A stretch of DNA of 64,000 nucleotides from Argentina anserina (GCF_933775445.1 NC_065874.1:30016501-30080500), one strand, 5' to 3'. Positions 1 to 12,363 are shown, numbered from the stretch's first letter. Notes: a model not told the origin generated them from the sequence alone. Translations and numbers: made by a program.

Positions 1-728
1 TAATCTTGCACTTAGTTTAACACAAATCACATGAGCACATTAAGGCCCCTTACTTTATTCAAACACTAAATTTGAAGTTAAAAAACTAAATAAACCACCA
101 AATTAATCTAACACTAAATCAAACACAAATCACATAAGCATATTAGATTACTTTAATTTAATCTAACACTAAATCTAACACAAATCACATAAGCAATTTA
201 AGGTCCCTTAAGTTATTTAAACACTAAATTAATTTAGAGTTTTCAAATCAAATAGGCCAAACTTGAACATATTAATGTCTTAAATCCTCAAGATCCAATA
301 CATATTGAGCAACAAAACACTAATTCTAACACAAACTAAGAAATTTAACACTAAAACTAACACAAAATCACAATCTAAACTCTTACCCAAACAACCAATA
401 TACTCTAATTTCCAATTAAATTCAAACTTCAACCTCAATCTAGCATTATATAGGACACCAAGAATGAATGAAGTGATGAAGTTTATACTAACCTCCCTAC
501 AAATCAATGGCAAAGGAGAAGAACAAGCTTTCAATCCCAAAAATTAAATTTTTTCACTCCATGAACAGTATATTGCAGTCTGTGAACTGTGATAGTCAAG
601 TGAAACAAAATCGTAACTATATAGATAGCGACGTAAAAGCATTAAAGAACATGTTATATTTATATTAATGGATCTCATTTGTGTAACACGTACAATTCAT
701 GTACGTGATCGAGCTCCTCTCGTGCTAC
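1..728. other. AT-rich intergenic DNA with short direct repeats
   Basis: No gene is visible. The motif cacaaatcacataagca, or a one-base variant, occurs near 21, 124 and 180, each time followed by similar 'aaacactaaat' text, so the first 230 bases are a decayed short tandem array. The small open frames here are AT-rich and low-complexity and resemble no family I know. Confidence 0.5.
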
Positions 729-1613
729 TCAATCAGTTCTAATTGCAATATTGTATAACTGAGATCTGCGATCCTCCAAATGAGGTGTGCAAGTGATATA
801 TGGATGTGTCCATTGGCGACATATAAAAACTTCTCGAGTCTCACCCAAGTTTTTAGCAGTTGTAGGCATTGGGTATCGACATAAGGGACAAGAGTGACGG
901 ATGTTCAGGCACTTGACTATACAAGTTATATGATAATAGTGTTTGCAGGGCAAAATAAGTTCTTCAGGGTCTTTTGTGAAATCCTCCAAACAAATAGCAC
1001 ATGAGGGTGTTTCTTCCAAACCATTGAGTCTCAAATTCTTTAAATGCTCGATTGATGATGTAGCTGCAGGAATAACCTTATTGAGCAACACATTGGCAAA
1101 ACTGTAGTATATTGAACTCTCAATGCATTCCCTAATATCACTTCTAGTCTTCTCAATGTAATCATCGTCATCATCCTGTAAACAACCCAATCTGGCAACT
1201 GTCACGTCCACTATTATCATATGTACAGGCAACTGCGGGATGGCTACATCACCCAGGTCATATAATGATTCGATTAGTCTAGGATGCTCCCACGGACGGA
1301 TATCCATGGCCTCAAGATCATTAGTCAAAATGGAATATGTAAGAGGGAGATGGAAAGAAACTTCCCTTTTTTTTTTCAGGTTTGGTTCGCCATAAGTATT
1401 GACCCCTGTATCTTTATTGCAAACGACAGTTTGTTCTGAGAGATAGAATATAATGTCTATGCAGTTTACTAATGGTGGTGGGGGTGGGATTGGCGATGTG
1501 CGGAGTTGCAATGCTCTGCGACAAAACAAATGGCCCTCTCTTCTTTCAAAAAATACCAGACGACCGTCTCTTCTTTTAAAGGATACCAGATGACTCTCCC
1601 TTCTGGACGACAT
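729..1613 (-). CDS. RING-H2 finger protein, putative E3 ubiquitin ligase
   Basis: This is an intronless frame of 294 residues. Near the C terminus, at about residues 205-245, lies a full RING-H2 signature: CAIC, then PCKHYYHITC, then CPLC, giving the C3H2C3 zinc ligands. Proteins of this kind recruit an E2 enzyme and ubiquitinate substrates; the substrate cannot be read from sequence. I see no membrane segment or signal peptide. The first 35 residues are rich in basic and aromatic residues and come from a short imperfect DNA repeat (about 1530-1610), so translation might start at an internal Met such as the one before DIRPWEHP. The family assignment rests on the RING alone; the rest resembles plant-specific RING proteins of uncertain role. 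It is isolated from its neighbours. Confidence 0.75.
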   Translation of the reverse strand: MSSRRESHLVSFKRRDGRLVFFERREGHLFCRRALQLRTSPIPPPPPLVNCIDIIFYLSEQTVVCNKDTGVNTYGEPNLKKKREVSFHLPLTYSILTNDLEAMDIRPWEHPRLIESLYDLGDVAIPQLPVHMIIVDVTVARLGCLQDDDDDYIEKTRSDIRECIESSIYYSFANVLLNKVIPAATSSIEHLKNLRLNGLEETPSCAICLEDFTKDPEELILPCKHYYHITCIVKCLNIRHSCPLCRYPMPTTAKNLGETREVFICRQWTHPYITCTPHLEDRRSQLYNIAIRTD

Positions 1614-2501
1614 GCTAACAAAAAATGGAATGTTGTATATGTGATATGGCCAGCAGATGCATCATGCACGGACTATATATATAGGCACTATTGCACTAGG
1701 TCATCCAGTTACTATGTCCTAAATCAACGAGGAGTAGGAGCCTCACTATTCTTCTATGAATAGGACAAGGTTAAGGCCAAACACGCTATCTCGAATTCTC
1801 CATTATTGAACCTCCCTAGAGCAACTAGGAATCCATCTCACTGATGAATAACGACCAATTAAGCTTACTTCGTTAATTGAGCCGGCTGCGGATAGACATC
1901 ATGTCCGTGGCTGAGTGGCATCTGCATCACCCAAAAGAACCAATTGTTTACATTTTTTAGTTTGTTTTGGTGTATCAATTGTACTATCCCGATCATCTGT
2001 ACTAGGATAGAGGAGCGAAAGCAAAGTTACGTGTTTGTTTTTCTTTTCTTTACTAGAATAGTATAATATGATTTCCAAAGTTACGGCAACAACCTTGAAA
2101 TGAATGATACTGATTCTTGGCTTGATGCTTTAACATTTAGATAAGCATACCGTCATATTTCTCCTGAAATCCTAGAAAATCCATGCCTTTGGTGCCTTAA
2201 TTATACAGCTTCTTCAGGCATATTATTACATGACTTAAAATTGAAGTTAGGGTACCAAAGGATTCTCAATGAAGTAGATAAGAACAATCTTTTATGTAAA
2301 TCTATATTACTAAGGCGAAAGAATGAAGCTAGGCAGGTTTCCAGGTTATATACTCCAAAATACAGTACAACAAACCACTGTATACTAGTGCATCAATCTA
2401 TAGTACATACACTAAGAAACAAATTGGTCTATAAGAATTGAAAATCAACAGTGGCGTATTTAGTTTTAGCAATGGTGAGATAAGCATCAACATCATCTTT
2501 C
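1614..2501. other. Intergenic, nothing recognised
   Basis: AT-rich DNA between the RING gene and the next minus-strand gene. I saw no domain, repeat or RNA gene. It should contain the promoter of the RING gene near its left end, but I could not place a convincing TATA box. Confidence 0.4.
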
Positions 2502-2751
2502 ACCAAGTAGAACCTTGTTTGATATATCCTCAAAGCTAGAAACACATTCCTTGTTTCATGAAAAAAAAATACACAATCAGCAAACTGTTGAAGCCAAGTG
2601 CAACAGGAAACACCCAAGATGCAAACCAAGTAGAACCTTGTTTGATATATCCTTTACAGTCAAGGCTAGAAACACATTCCCTGTTTCATGAAAAAAAGAA
2701 CACAATCAGCAAACTGTTGTAGGTAAGTGCAACAGGAAACATCCAAGATGT
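2502..2751. repeat. Tandem duplication of about 123 bp
   Basis: Two imperfect direct copies, 2502-2624 and 2625-2751, begin at accaagtagaaccttg and end near 'caagatg'. The second copy has a few small indels. The pair lies immediately 3' of the last coding exon of the minus-strand gene ending near 2798, so it may be within that gene's 3' untranslated region. Confidence 0.8.
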
Positions 2752-2797
2752 GAACTCAGTATATAGACTGTCAAGTAGGTAAAATGGAACCTTCTCA

Positions 2798-3846
2798 TTA
2801 TGGGAATGAATCGCCAAATGGCCACTCTCCACAGATTTGGAAGTTGCAGATGCACCACATGCTGTAATTCACCTCTGCTTTGAAGGCATCCCATGGTCCC
2901 CAGCTCATTATTGGGTATCTAACAGGTCGACCCCGCAAAACCCCATAATACTCAGCATCTGTAAGAGCTGCTTCCCCTACTGGTTGCATAGTTTCCTGAG
3001 CCCTTATGACTTCTTCGACCGGTGGAGCATGCGGACATGTCTTTACCTCTTCGATAAATTTCTTCAATTTATCCTACATAGATGAAACATAAAACATGAG
3101 AATAGGATCAAATGTTTAAATACTATGTTTCATTTCTGTTGGGGCAAAAAAATATTTTCAAATGCAAAGAATATTCCCTTCAACCGTTAAACAAACCTCT
3201 GCATGAGTCGGCTTTTTCCCTGCATGTCTCCACCAGTAGCCAGAGTCGGCCTCTTGTGCTTTCTGCAACAATTACTAGAGCTATAAATAGAAATGCCGAC
3301 AATAATGAATCAATGAGCAAAAACAAAGGATATGAAACTCACCTTGGGTTCAGTGCCAACTTTCAAATCAGAAGTAATATTTTCAGTTTCCAGCTTAGTA
3401 TCACCAGCCAGAAATGTTGCACTTTTCTCTGTTTTTTCCAGAAGATGTGGTATCCTGCATACACAAGACCAGAGTAATGACTATCACAATTATAGCGACT
3501 TAAGTAGCAGAGAAAAAAAAAATATCTGGAAGGCAGATATAGTCTGACTGCAATTTATAAGAATTCACTTAAAATTTCATCAAATCAACTCCATCCCAAA
3601 TTTTATTTCTTATCTAAAACCCAAACCCTCATTGAGGAAACTCACATCCAAACATTTCAATTCTTCTTCGAAGTATTTCTCAATTAGAAGCTTGTACTCA
3701 TCAGCTTCAATGTCCTCCCATTTGTGGTCAACAGCCTGCAATAGGTTCTTAAGGACAGGTTTAATTGCCTCTTCAAGAATGCCGCAGGTATTTGCAGCTT
3801 CATAAGCATCGGCAAGGTCTTCCTTAGTCTCATTGCCAGAAGCCAT
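2798..3846 (-). CDS. Uncharacterised multi-exon protein
   Basis: I do not recognise this family. Coding exons read on the minus strand are: 3846-3646 (starts MASGNETKEDLADAYEAAN, acidic and helical), 3454-3343, 3262-3197 (contains SGYWWRHAGKKPTHAE) and 3073-2798 (contains CPHAPPVEEVIRAQE and RGRPVRYPIMSWGPWDAF). The last three join in phase 0 through clear GT/AG sites. The join between exons 1 and 2 does not work: exon 1 ends in phase 0 but exon 2 needs phase 2, so a small exon or another donor is missing from my model. The last exon may instead splice at 2873 (GAG/GTGAAT). A 5' UTR exon ends at 4617 with an intron to 3854. No membrane segment is seen. The protein is probably soluble and under 200 residues. 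Confidence 0.5.
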
Positions 3847-4616
3847 TGCCAATCTAAAAGTCAATGAACGGCTTTAGTAAGTGCTGCTACCTGCAAAAGT
3901 AAGTGCAGCTTGTGAGACAAAACATACAAGACAGATTCTTAACATTTAACACACAATCTGTTTATTTTGGACGCTCCCTATAGTGGAAATCGATAAGAGT
4001 CCTTGAAGCAATGAGAACACAGGAAAATCACTTGATAATTAAGCTTAAACTAAGACTACAAACTTTCACACAGACACAAGGGAATCCAAAAACCCAGAAA
4101 AGAAGTATATCACCCTTCACTTTTCTTCCTTGGAAAATGCAACAAATTTGATGATACCTTGGATAGCAAGTCATCAAATATCCACTACCCACACAATTCT
4201 GACCAGAAGCTCCATTTGAATTATCTTCCTTTAACATAACAACCCAAAGAACCTAAAACCGCAAACAAAGACAATATTATAAGCCTTCAAAAACCTAAAA
4301 CCCCTCTCTGGTTCTAACAAAATCCAAACACCCAACAAGAAACCAACCCAAGAATCCGTCTGAGACAAAGCAATGCAGATTGCACGGAAAAATCCAGACA
4401 CCAATTAATAAAAGATGAAACAACATCGAATTTCATCAAAGCTACACAGGTCCCAAAACACAAATAACAATTAACAAAAGATTGCAGATTCAAAACCCTA
4501 ATCTCATCAAAGCAACTCAAACACCCTAATGTCATTAAAGAAACTCAAATCCCAAACTAAAACCCTGGTTCCGTCAATCCGAAATTGAAACCCTAATGAT
4601 GAGCCGAGACCCATAC

Positions 4617-4763
4617 CTTGAAGTGCGTGGCGAAGAGCGAAAAGGGAGCGATGAGGGTTTAGTCCTTTTCTTTTCTCTGGAAATGGAAATGTTGTTTCTG
4701 GGGAGAGGTTGAGGTTTGGATAAGAACGGGGATTAACATTTGGGGCTGGGCTGGGTTTATATA
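4617..4763 (-). promoter_or_regulatory. TATA box and 5' UTR exon of the uncharacterised gene
   Basis: On the minus strand TATATAAA lies at 4763-4756, so transcription should start near 4730. The untranslated leader ends at 4617 with CAAG/GTATGG, a good donor. The matching acceptor (CTTTTAG/ATTGGC) ends at 3854, seven bases before the ATG at 3846. A leader intron of this type is common in plant housekeeping genes. Confidence 0.55.
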
Positions 4764-6314
4764 GGTCGGAGTGGTGAACGGGATTAAACCCACATGGGTT
4801 AGAGTCCGGGATTATGTTCGGGTGTGGTTATGTATGTATGTTCGCGTGGTCCGCACTAAACCAGAATTGGTACAAACGAATGCAAAGAAGTAAGGATTTG
4901 AGGATTTGGTGTTGAAATCTCCTCCCCCTCCTACGCATGACAAGTGTTGAAAGGTATCCTCGATGGTACTTTGTCGATCTCATGTCCATTTGAGAGATGG
5001 TGGATGGCAATTTTTGAGAGATAAAGGATTAGAATTCGGTCAAGTGTGGGGAGAGAAGGGGGAGGTTCTGCAGAAAGGAGACGTATCGAAGAACAGTAGA
5101 ACACTAGTGCAGGTCTGTGTTTCATATAGAGAGAGGGAACTGAAGGGGGTTGGTTTTCTTTCTTTTCCTTTTAAATTTTTTGTCTAATGGACAAATTAGT
5201 TGGACCACTAGATCATAGGCCAAGGAGATTCTGACTTTGGCATATTAGTCTTCGAAAGCATGTTGGCCCAAACTAATAACAGACAATTAAGAGAGGCGAA
5301 CCATGTACATCTTGGGATTGCTCCTCATTTTCGTTCTTTATACTCGTCGACTTTCTTAATAATTAGTAATCTAACATATTTTCCAATCATATATTTTCAT
5401 TTTAACTGTTTAGATTTTAAGTCTATATAAAAAAATTATTTATACAAATTTTCAGTCAATCGTTAAAATATTAAAATAAATTAAATTAACGTACAAACGA
5501 AATAGTAGACCGCTGTTAAAAGTCGGTATATGATAGTCTTGGTGCAGGCGGTTAGTTTTTTTAGACTACGGTTAGTTTCTTTTTGGACTGCGGTTAGTTT
5601 TTTTTTTTAGACATCTAGAAATGGAAGGAAAAACCTTTTCTAAGAACCAATAAATTGTGTTTCTAAGTTAGTTTCAGAGTATTAATTCAAACCAATGGAT
5701 TTCAACAGCAATACACGTCATGTTTCAGCCTTCTATGCAGAGGTCGATCAAGGTTTCTAAATTTTGTTTCTTCATCCAAGTGTCATCTCTCATTTTACTC
5801 ACAACATCCCAACCCTCTTTGGCCAAACGGAAAAGCGGCAGATTATAAAACAAGTGAAAAGTGGATATCCATAGTAGGTAGGCAATTGCTTCAAATCCTG
5901 ATAAGCTGCTGCTCCAACTATCTTTCCTGATCCTTCCATCCCTATCGTATAAGCTCGCTTAATTGTAATGAAAAATTCAACGAATTTGAACAAGATAGCA
6001 TATTTTAAAGCATAAAAATTTAGAACACATTAACCATTTTGAACCATTATATACAAATTCGTGCATATTACACTATCATCGATATTATACCATTAATCTT
6101 TGAGTTTCAAATAAAATCTTATTGGCACTATTAACTAATTATACTATCATTTTTAGCTAATTGGTTCTAACACAAAAAGATATGAATTCGAAATTATTAA
6201 TAATCTGTTCTGGTCAAATGAAATAGTATTTATACTTGGTGGTAAAGTTTATATAACATTTCAGAGACAATCACAACTACTCGCACATAGAAATAATTGA
6301 GAATACTATATATC
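4764..6314. other. Intergenic, mostly featureless
   Basis: No convincing gene. A short motif, cggttagttt, recurs three times around 5549-5600 separated by T-runs. Open frames near 4830-5190 and 5799-5993 show no recognisable domain. Confidence 0.4.
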
Positions 6315-6334
6315 TGTGTGTGTGTGTGTGTGTG
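6315..6334. repeat. (GT)n microsatellite
   Basis: About ten GT units directly flank the left arm of the inverted-repeat element that follows. Confidence 0.85.
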
Positions 6335-6336
6335 TT

Positions 6337-6747
6337 CAAGGTTTTTCACATAAGGAGGTCATTATCTCAGCTTAAGGTACGAATTTTCATTTTTGACCAA
6401 CTCTTTGATTGAATTTTCACATCTCCACCATCCAATATCTAAGTTATAACGTATAGATTATCTTCACAAAATTTCAGCTAATTTTATGATCATTATGGTA
6501 TCAAACTAATCAAAACCAATGGACGTATTGAATTTGTCGAACCTGAACCATTCATATTTTGAGTAGAAAATCAAAGTTATGAGTACCTTAACGGTTATGG
6601 AATCGGATAAAATTTTGTGGAGATGATCTATACGTTGTTACATAAAGATTTGACGGTAGAGATGTGAAAACTTCATCGAAAAGTTGGTCAAAAATAAAAA
6701 TCTGTACCTTAAGCTAAGATAAGGACCTCCTTATGTGTAAAGCCTTG
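6337..6747. mobile_element. Foldback/MITE-like inverted repeat, copy A
   Basis: A 411-bp element whose two arms of about 170 bp are reverse complements. The left arm begins caaggtttttcacataagga and the right arm ends tccttatgtgtaaagccttg. There is no coding capacity. Arm segments around 'gaattttcacatctccacc' and 'atctccacaaaattt' match the element at 33732-34119, so both belong to one family. The long arms suggest a Mutator-like or foldback element, but I could not fix a target-site duplication. Confidence 0.75.
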
Positions 6748-7008
6748 TATATGTATGTATACATATGATGAGTTTTTTTTTCTAACCACTAAAAAACTCA
6801 CCTAGGCAAGCTCGAAGATGGCCGTTGGGTCACTATCAAGCGCTTCAAGTACTCGGCTTGGCCTGATCCCCTCCAATTTCTTGTACGTATATTTGTTGGC
6901 TTTAACTTCTTTTTCTTACAAGAAGTTCAATCGATCTATTATTTTCGTATGAGAAAGTGAAGTGTTGTGTTATATAAATTGGCTGAGGCTAGAGCGCGCT
7001 GTGGGGCA

Positions 7009-7013
7009 GCTAT
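7009..7013. repeat. Target-site duplication, left copy (GCTAT)
   Basis: GCTAT stands directly before the TGTTG terminus of the left LTR and again directly after the CAACA terminus of the right LTR at 13337-13341. Five bases is the usual length for Ty1/copia insertions. Confidence 0.92.
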
Positions 7014-8024
7014 TGTTGTAAAAATCAATGATATATTGCATATATAATTTAATAAGCTGAATTATAAATAAATATAAATCAGAAATGAAGAACACGAAAA
7101 TAAATTCAACAAAAATACCGAACGATTTGTGATGGAAGAACAAGTCGAGACGTGTGTGATACCACACTGTCCTTAAGACGTTTACGCCTCCTCTACCGGT
7201 GCAAGGATGCTTGGTGCTTGTCTCCCAGGATATAACGACTGAACAATTCTAAAAAGTTGCACTACTAACTAGAACCCTCAACGAACTCGAAAGGTACCTC
7301 TATCTATCACCAGAGAAGAACTAATAACTTTGAGAGTGGGAGAGAAATGTATTTCGAATTGGATCATTTTACAATGAAAGGATGGTGGCTATTTATACTG
7401 TGAGGATTTGCAATCAGCAATAAATAAGATGGCGGTTATAGAAATCAAAAGATCATAACATACATGAGTTACATATGTTACAAATATTGATTTCAATTCT
7501 GTTATAATTCTCCATAACACACAATAACTCAGTTGTTACAAAAGAAGAATTTGAACAGTCAAGAGAATTTGAAAAGTCAAAACCGAATTTTCGGAAATGC
7601 AAAAAGAATCTACGTTCCGACTCTCAATTCGGTGTTGCATTCGTGTCCGCAGGTCGCACGGGCATACACGAGTTTCCCTTGCGACCTAGGATTTGCACCC
7701 CCCCCCCTGCGCGTGCGCGAGAGGGTATAAGGGGGCTTACACACTTTACAATCCATACACAATGGATTCTATATAAAGTCTTTTCAACACTTCTCTTTTC
7801 CAATGTGGGACAAATACCTTTCCCTCATTCTAAGTGGCCATCTTTGAGTGACAATTTCTTATTCACCCGCAAACCAAATTACACAAACAAACATATGATC
7901 TAGTAGCCCTCATTATGGAGAACTCAAATCTATGTTCACCTTTGATTAATTATAAGTTTAACTTAATTTAATTAATCAATTAAAATTTGGTTTTAAATGG
8001 TTTTTCCAACCATTTTTTCCAACA
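7014..8024 (-). repeat. 3' LTR of the copia element (1011 bp)
   Basis: Bounded by TGTTG and CAACA. It matches 12470-13336 closely but holds extra blocks: 'ctctaccggtgcaa' near 7193 and about 120 bp around 7420-7545 that are absent from the other LTR. It contains a TATA-like box (tttatatag on the element strand) near 7770. Confidence 0.9.
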
Positions 8025-8603
8025 ATTCCCCACATGAATGAAATTGGCCACCAAAGACTCGATAGAATTTGGTGATAGATTTCTACGATTGAAACCTGCA
8101 TATGATAGGTAGGTTTGACCCTTTGAACCTTCCTTTATAAAAGTGTGCTTACTTTACTAACTAAATAGTAGACGAGATGTCTTTGAACTATTCGTCATTT
8201 GTGTAAATGATAACATACTTTACACAGGAGTCTCCCTGGTACACTTCGGTTCTCATTTTTGTGCCCATTTTGGCCATGGAACACACGCCTGGTTCTGCAA
8301 GTAGTTTGATAAGAGTTATGCCATCATTAACTCCCCTAGAAGCGGCCCCACTTCTCTCTTGCATAGGTGATCTCTTAATTAAGAGTAACCCGCATTACTC
8401 TGCTCGATTTCTCGATGCCTAAGAATCATTAAAAGTTTTAACTTAACCTCATCCTTTACGGGTATCACTGGTTTTTATCATATGAATGGACTTGGGGAAC
8501 TCCCCACAGTGATCCGAACTAATCTCTACAGTTTGGTTTTCCCTTTTGAACCTAGATCTTGGGATCTCCAGTCAGCTAGGTTGGGTATCCACTGTAGTGA
8601 CTT

Positions 8604-8948
8604 TTAATTTCCAATGGGCTTTAGTCTCATTCCCTTCGATGATTTTTCAACTAACTCTCTGTTTAACCCTTTAGTTAAAGGATCAGCAATATTATCCTTA
8701 GACTTTACATAGTCTATAGAGATAACTCCAGTTGAGAGTAGTTGTCTAATGGTATTATGTCTTCGACGAATGTGTCTAGACTTACCATTATACATCTTAC
8801 TCTGTGCCCTGCTAATTGCAGATTGACTATCACAATGTATACCGATCGCAGGCACAGGTTTTGTCCATCTAGGAATGTCCTCTATGAACTGGCGTAGCCA
8901 TTCTGCTTCCTCCCCACATTTGTCTAGTGCTACAAACTCAGACTCCAT
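8604..8948 (-). pseudogene. Copia RNase H domain
   Basis: The frame reads MESEFVALDKCGEEAEWLR, HCDSQSAISRAQ, then DNIADPLTKGL, the standard copia RNase H landmarks with the catalytic E and D residues. It is in the same frame as the reverse transcriptase upstream but cut off by one TAA at 8978-8976, inside the usual WKSxKQT junction. RNase H would degrade the RNA of the RNA-DNA hybrid during reverse transcription. Confidence 0.88.
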
Positions 8949-8975
8949 TGTGGATCTAGTTATAACTGTTTGTTT

Positions 8976-10382
8976 TTAGGACTTCCAGGACACGGCTGCA
9001 CCCCCTAGCGTAAATACATATCCGCTAGTAGACTTTGAGTCTTTCATGTCAGATATCCAGTTCGCATCAGTGAACCCTTCTATAACAGCTGGGTATGATG
9101 TGTAGTGCAACCCGTAGGTACGAGTATACCTTAGGTATTTGAGTACTCTTCCAATCGCTTGCCAATGCATAACTCCAGGATTACTCGTGTACCTACTTAG
9201 CTTATGAACCGCATAAACTAGATCTGGTCTTGTACAACTTGTTAAGTACATTAGACTACCAATTATTCTTGAATACTCTAATTGAGAAACACTTTCACCT
9301 TTATTCTTGGACAAATGTAGATTTAAATCTACAGGAGTTCTGACAATTCCAGAACCTTCCTTGTTAAATTTCCCAAGAATATTGTCCACATAGTGTGTTT
9401 GACTCAACACTAGCCCTTCTGATGTTCTCGTAATTTTAATTCCTAAAATGACATCAGCAAGTCCCAAGTCTTTCATGTCAAACTTAGAATTCAACATGTC
9501 TTTAGGAGACTTGATCATCTTATCGTTGCTCCCAACGATAAGCATATCATCCACATACAGACATAAAATGATATATCCATTTTCAGTGTCTTTGATATAT
9601 ACACACTTATCACCTTCATTTATTCTAAATCCACTGGTGATCATGGCATTATCAAATTTCTCATGCCATTGTTTTGGTGCTTGTTTTAAGCCATATAATG
9701 ACTTAACCAATCTGCACACCTTCTTACTCTGAGAAGGAGCAGAAAAACCTTCTGGTTGTTCCATGTAGATTTCTTCTTCTACATCTCCATTTAGGAAAGC
9801 CGTATTTACATCCATTTGGTGTACTTCAAGTTTGCGCAACGCTGCAATTGCAAGTACCATCCGTATGGAGGTTATTCTCGTCACAGGAGAATAAGTGTCA
9901 AAATAAACCAAACCCTCATTTTGGCTATAGCCTTTAATAACAAGTCTAGCCTTGTACTTGTCTATTGACCCATCAACTTTTAATTTCGTTTTGAAAATCC
10001 ACTTGGAAGTCAAAGGCTTACATCCAGGTGGCAAATTCACTAATTCCCAAGTGTGATTTTGCATGATGGAGTCAACCTCACTTTTGATTGCTTCTTTCCA
10101 TAGAGGACCATCAATAGAGCTAACTGTCTCTTTGAAGGTGCGGGGATCACCTTCAACCATATATGACAGGAAGTCAGGTCCATAGGACTTTGCGGTCCTT
10201 GCCCTTTTACTTCGTCTAGGTTCAACCTCAGACTCAGATTCGGACTCCAACTCAGATTCTTGATCTTGAGCATCATCAGTTTCGGCTCGGTTGTCTTCAC
10301 GTGCCCGTTTAGAAGAATTAAATTCCTCTCTAGACTTCCATGGAAATACATTTTCAAACAAAGATGCATTTCTCGATTTCAT
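8976..10382 (-). pseudogene. Copia reverse transcriptase
   Basis: This 468-residue frame is the RVT_2-type reverse transcriptase of copia elements. Landmarks in order are [40 protein letters not shown], the catalytic [10 protein letters not shown], and [20 protein letters not shown]. The first 70 residues are the acidic/serine linker after integrase. The polymerase core looks intact, but the frame is offset from the integrase frame upstream and ends in a premature TAA before RNase H. Confidence 0.92.
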
Positions 10383-10545
10383 TATCGTATCCTTATGAAT
10401 TTCAGGAATATTCGAATCGTGGGCTCGGAATCGATAAGCCGAACTGTTATGTGCATATCCAATAAAGATGCAATCACTGTTTTAGGCCAATTCTTCACCT
10501 CTTTAGGTTTAGGAATTTTCACTTTTGCCAAACATCCCCATACTT

Positions 10546-11022
10546 TTAAGTATTTGTAGGATGGTTTTCTCCCTTTCCATAACTAATATGGAGTTTTCTC
10601 TTCTTTCCTTTTGGCACCTTATTTAAAAGGTAATTTGCCGTGAGAATCGCGTCTCCCCACATGTTGGGTGGCATCCCAAAACTGAGTAGCATAACATTCA
10701 TCATATCCTTTAGAGTATGATTTTTGTGTTTTGCTACACCATTTGATTGTGGTGAGTATGGAGCAGTCCTTTGATGTATAATCCCATTCTGAGCACAAGT
10801 CTCAGCAAATGGCGATTTATACTCACCCCCTCGGTCACTTCTTAGTGCCTTAATTTTCTTGTTGAGTTGGTTCTCAACCTTATTTTTATAGAGAATGAAT
10901 TTCTCTATGGCCTCACTTTTGCATTTTAGCAAATACACATAGCAATATTTCGTGCTATCATCTATGAAGGTAATAAAGTATTTATTATTCCCTCTAGATA
11001 CCGTTGATTTTAAATCACACAC
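10546..11022 (-). pseudogene. Copia integrase core, catalytic Glu replaced
   Basis: The frame shows FITFIDDSTKYCYVYLL (first Asp), ALRSDRGGEY (second Asp) and YSPQSNGVAKHKNHTL. In copia integrases the last motif normally has Glu (NGVAERKN); here it is Lys, so the DDE triad is incomplete. The N-terminal HHCC zinc-binding part and GAG-pre-integrase segment are missing. The frame is the same as gag. Confidence 0.88.
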
Positions 11023-11040
11023 ATCTGTATGAATCAGATC

Positions 11041-11332
11041 AAGGGGTTCATTGTTTCTTTCAACACTTCGGAAGATGATCTACTCAGTTTTGTCTCTACA
11101 CAAGTTCACACTTGTGCATGTTAATTGACATATATTATATTCTTCACTACCATAAATTAGGAAGACTCATATAGGTGTAATAACTAGTTTTTGACAATAA
11201 ACAATCCACCACCCATGGCTCTATGTCAATTTCAGACAAAACACATTTGTCAACACAGAGTTTTATACTCATAAAACCCTTAAGAACATACATCAATTTA
11301 TTCGATAATTTCAATTCTGTTCTACAGATCAA
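11041..11332 (-). pseudogene. Remnant of copia protease region
   Basis: Only EPWVVD, the lead-in to the copia aspartic protease DSGA motif, is recognisable near 11205. The motif itself is absent and the sequence then departs from the family. The distance between the gag zinc knuckle and the integrase core is too short for a full protease plus integrase N terminus, which indicates an internal deletion. Confidence 0.55.
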
Positions 11333-12363
11333 TCCAAAAACTTGGCTTGGTCATACCATAGCTCTAAGTCATTTAGTCCCCAGTCATAATCACTGACTTT
11401 TTCCATGCTATCATCTGATATCATACAACAGAGGTTCATGTCTGCAACCTCCTGAGTGACGGCTTCAATCAGGTTTGCCTCTCTCTTTTTGTTCCTCTTT
11501 GGTTTGTTGCAGTCCACAGACTTGTGACCAGTCTTGTCACAGTTGTAGCACTTGCCTTCAAACCTTGGCTTCTTGGAGATGCCTCATTTTGGCCCCAGCT
11601 TGGACCCTTGATACTTGCCTTTCTTGTTCTTGGAACCTTGACCATGTTCCATCATGTTTGCCTTGGCAGAGACGCCATTGATCCATGCTTTCTTTTCGAA
11701 TCCTCGGTTGTCTTCCTCAATGCGAAGTCTAACCTCTAGATCCTCCATGGTCATTTCCTTTCGCTTGTGCTTCAAATAATTCTTGAAGTCTTTCCAAGCA
11801 GGTGGTAACTTTTCAATAGCACATGCCACTTGAAAACTTTCACCTAGTTGCATTCCTTCAGCGTGAATCTCATGCAGGATTAGCTGAATCTCAGAAAATT
11901 GACTCATTACAGTTTTGGAATCCACCATTTTATAATCAAGGAAGCGGCCCACGATAAACTTCTTGGCGCCGGCATCCTCGGTTTTATATTTTTTCTCCAA
12001 GGATTCCCATAGCTCCTTTGCCGTTCCCATGCTAATGTACACATTGTACAATGAGTCGGCTAGACCATTCATGATATAATTCCTACATAAGTAGTCAGAA
12101 TTATTCCATGCATTCACAGCAGCAATCTTTGCTTGATCGCCATGGTCATCTTCCTTTAACTCAGGAGCATTCTCCGTCAAAAATCTTGCAAGATTCAGAG
12201 TTGTCAGATAAAACATCATCTTTTGTTGCCACCTCTTGAAATGCAAACCGTTGAACTTCTCAGGTTTTTCCCCATGGGATACTGAGACAGGTACAACGGG
12301 AGCAATAGGCACAGTTGGCACCAAAGGTCCCTTGCCATTTCCAGAATTTTCTCCGTTAGTCAT
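11329..12363 (-). pseudogene. Copia gag with CCHC zinc knuckle
   Basis: Gag starts at [12 protein letters not shown] (12363) and carries a UBN2-type capsid region ([17 protein letters not shown], then [19 protein letters not shown]). A TGA at 11586-11584 interrupts it. The same frame goes on to a zinc knuckle, CYNCDKTGHKSVDC (CX2CX4HX4C), and stops at 11329. Gag packages element RNA into virus-like particles in the cytoplasm. The single stop separates capsid from knuckle, so a translated product would lack RNA binding. Confidence 0.88.
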
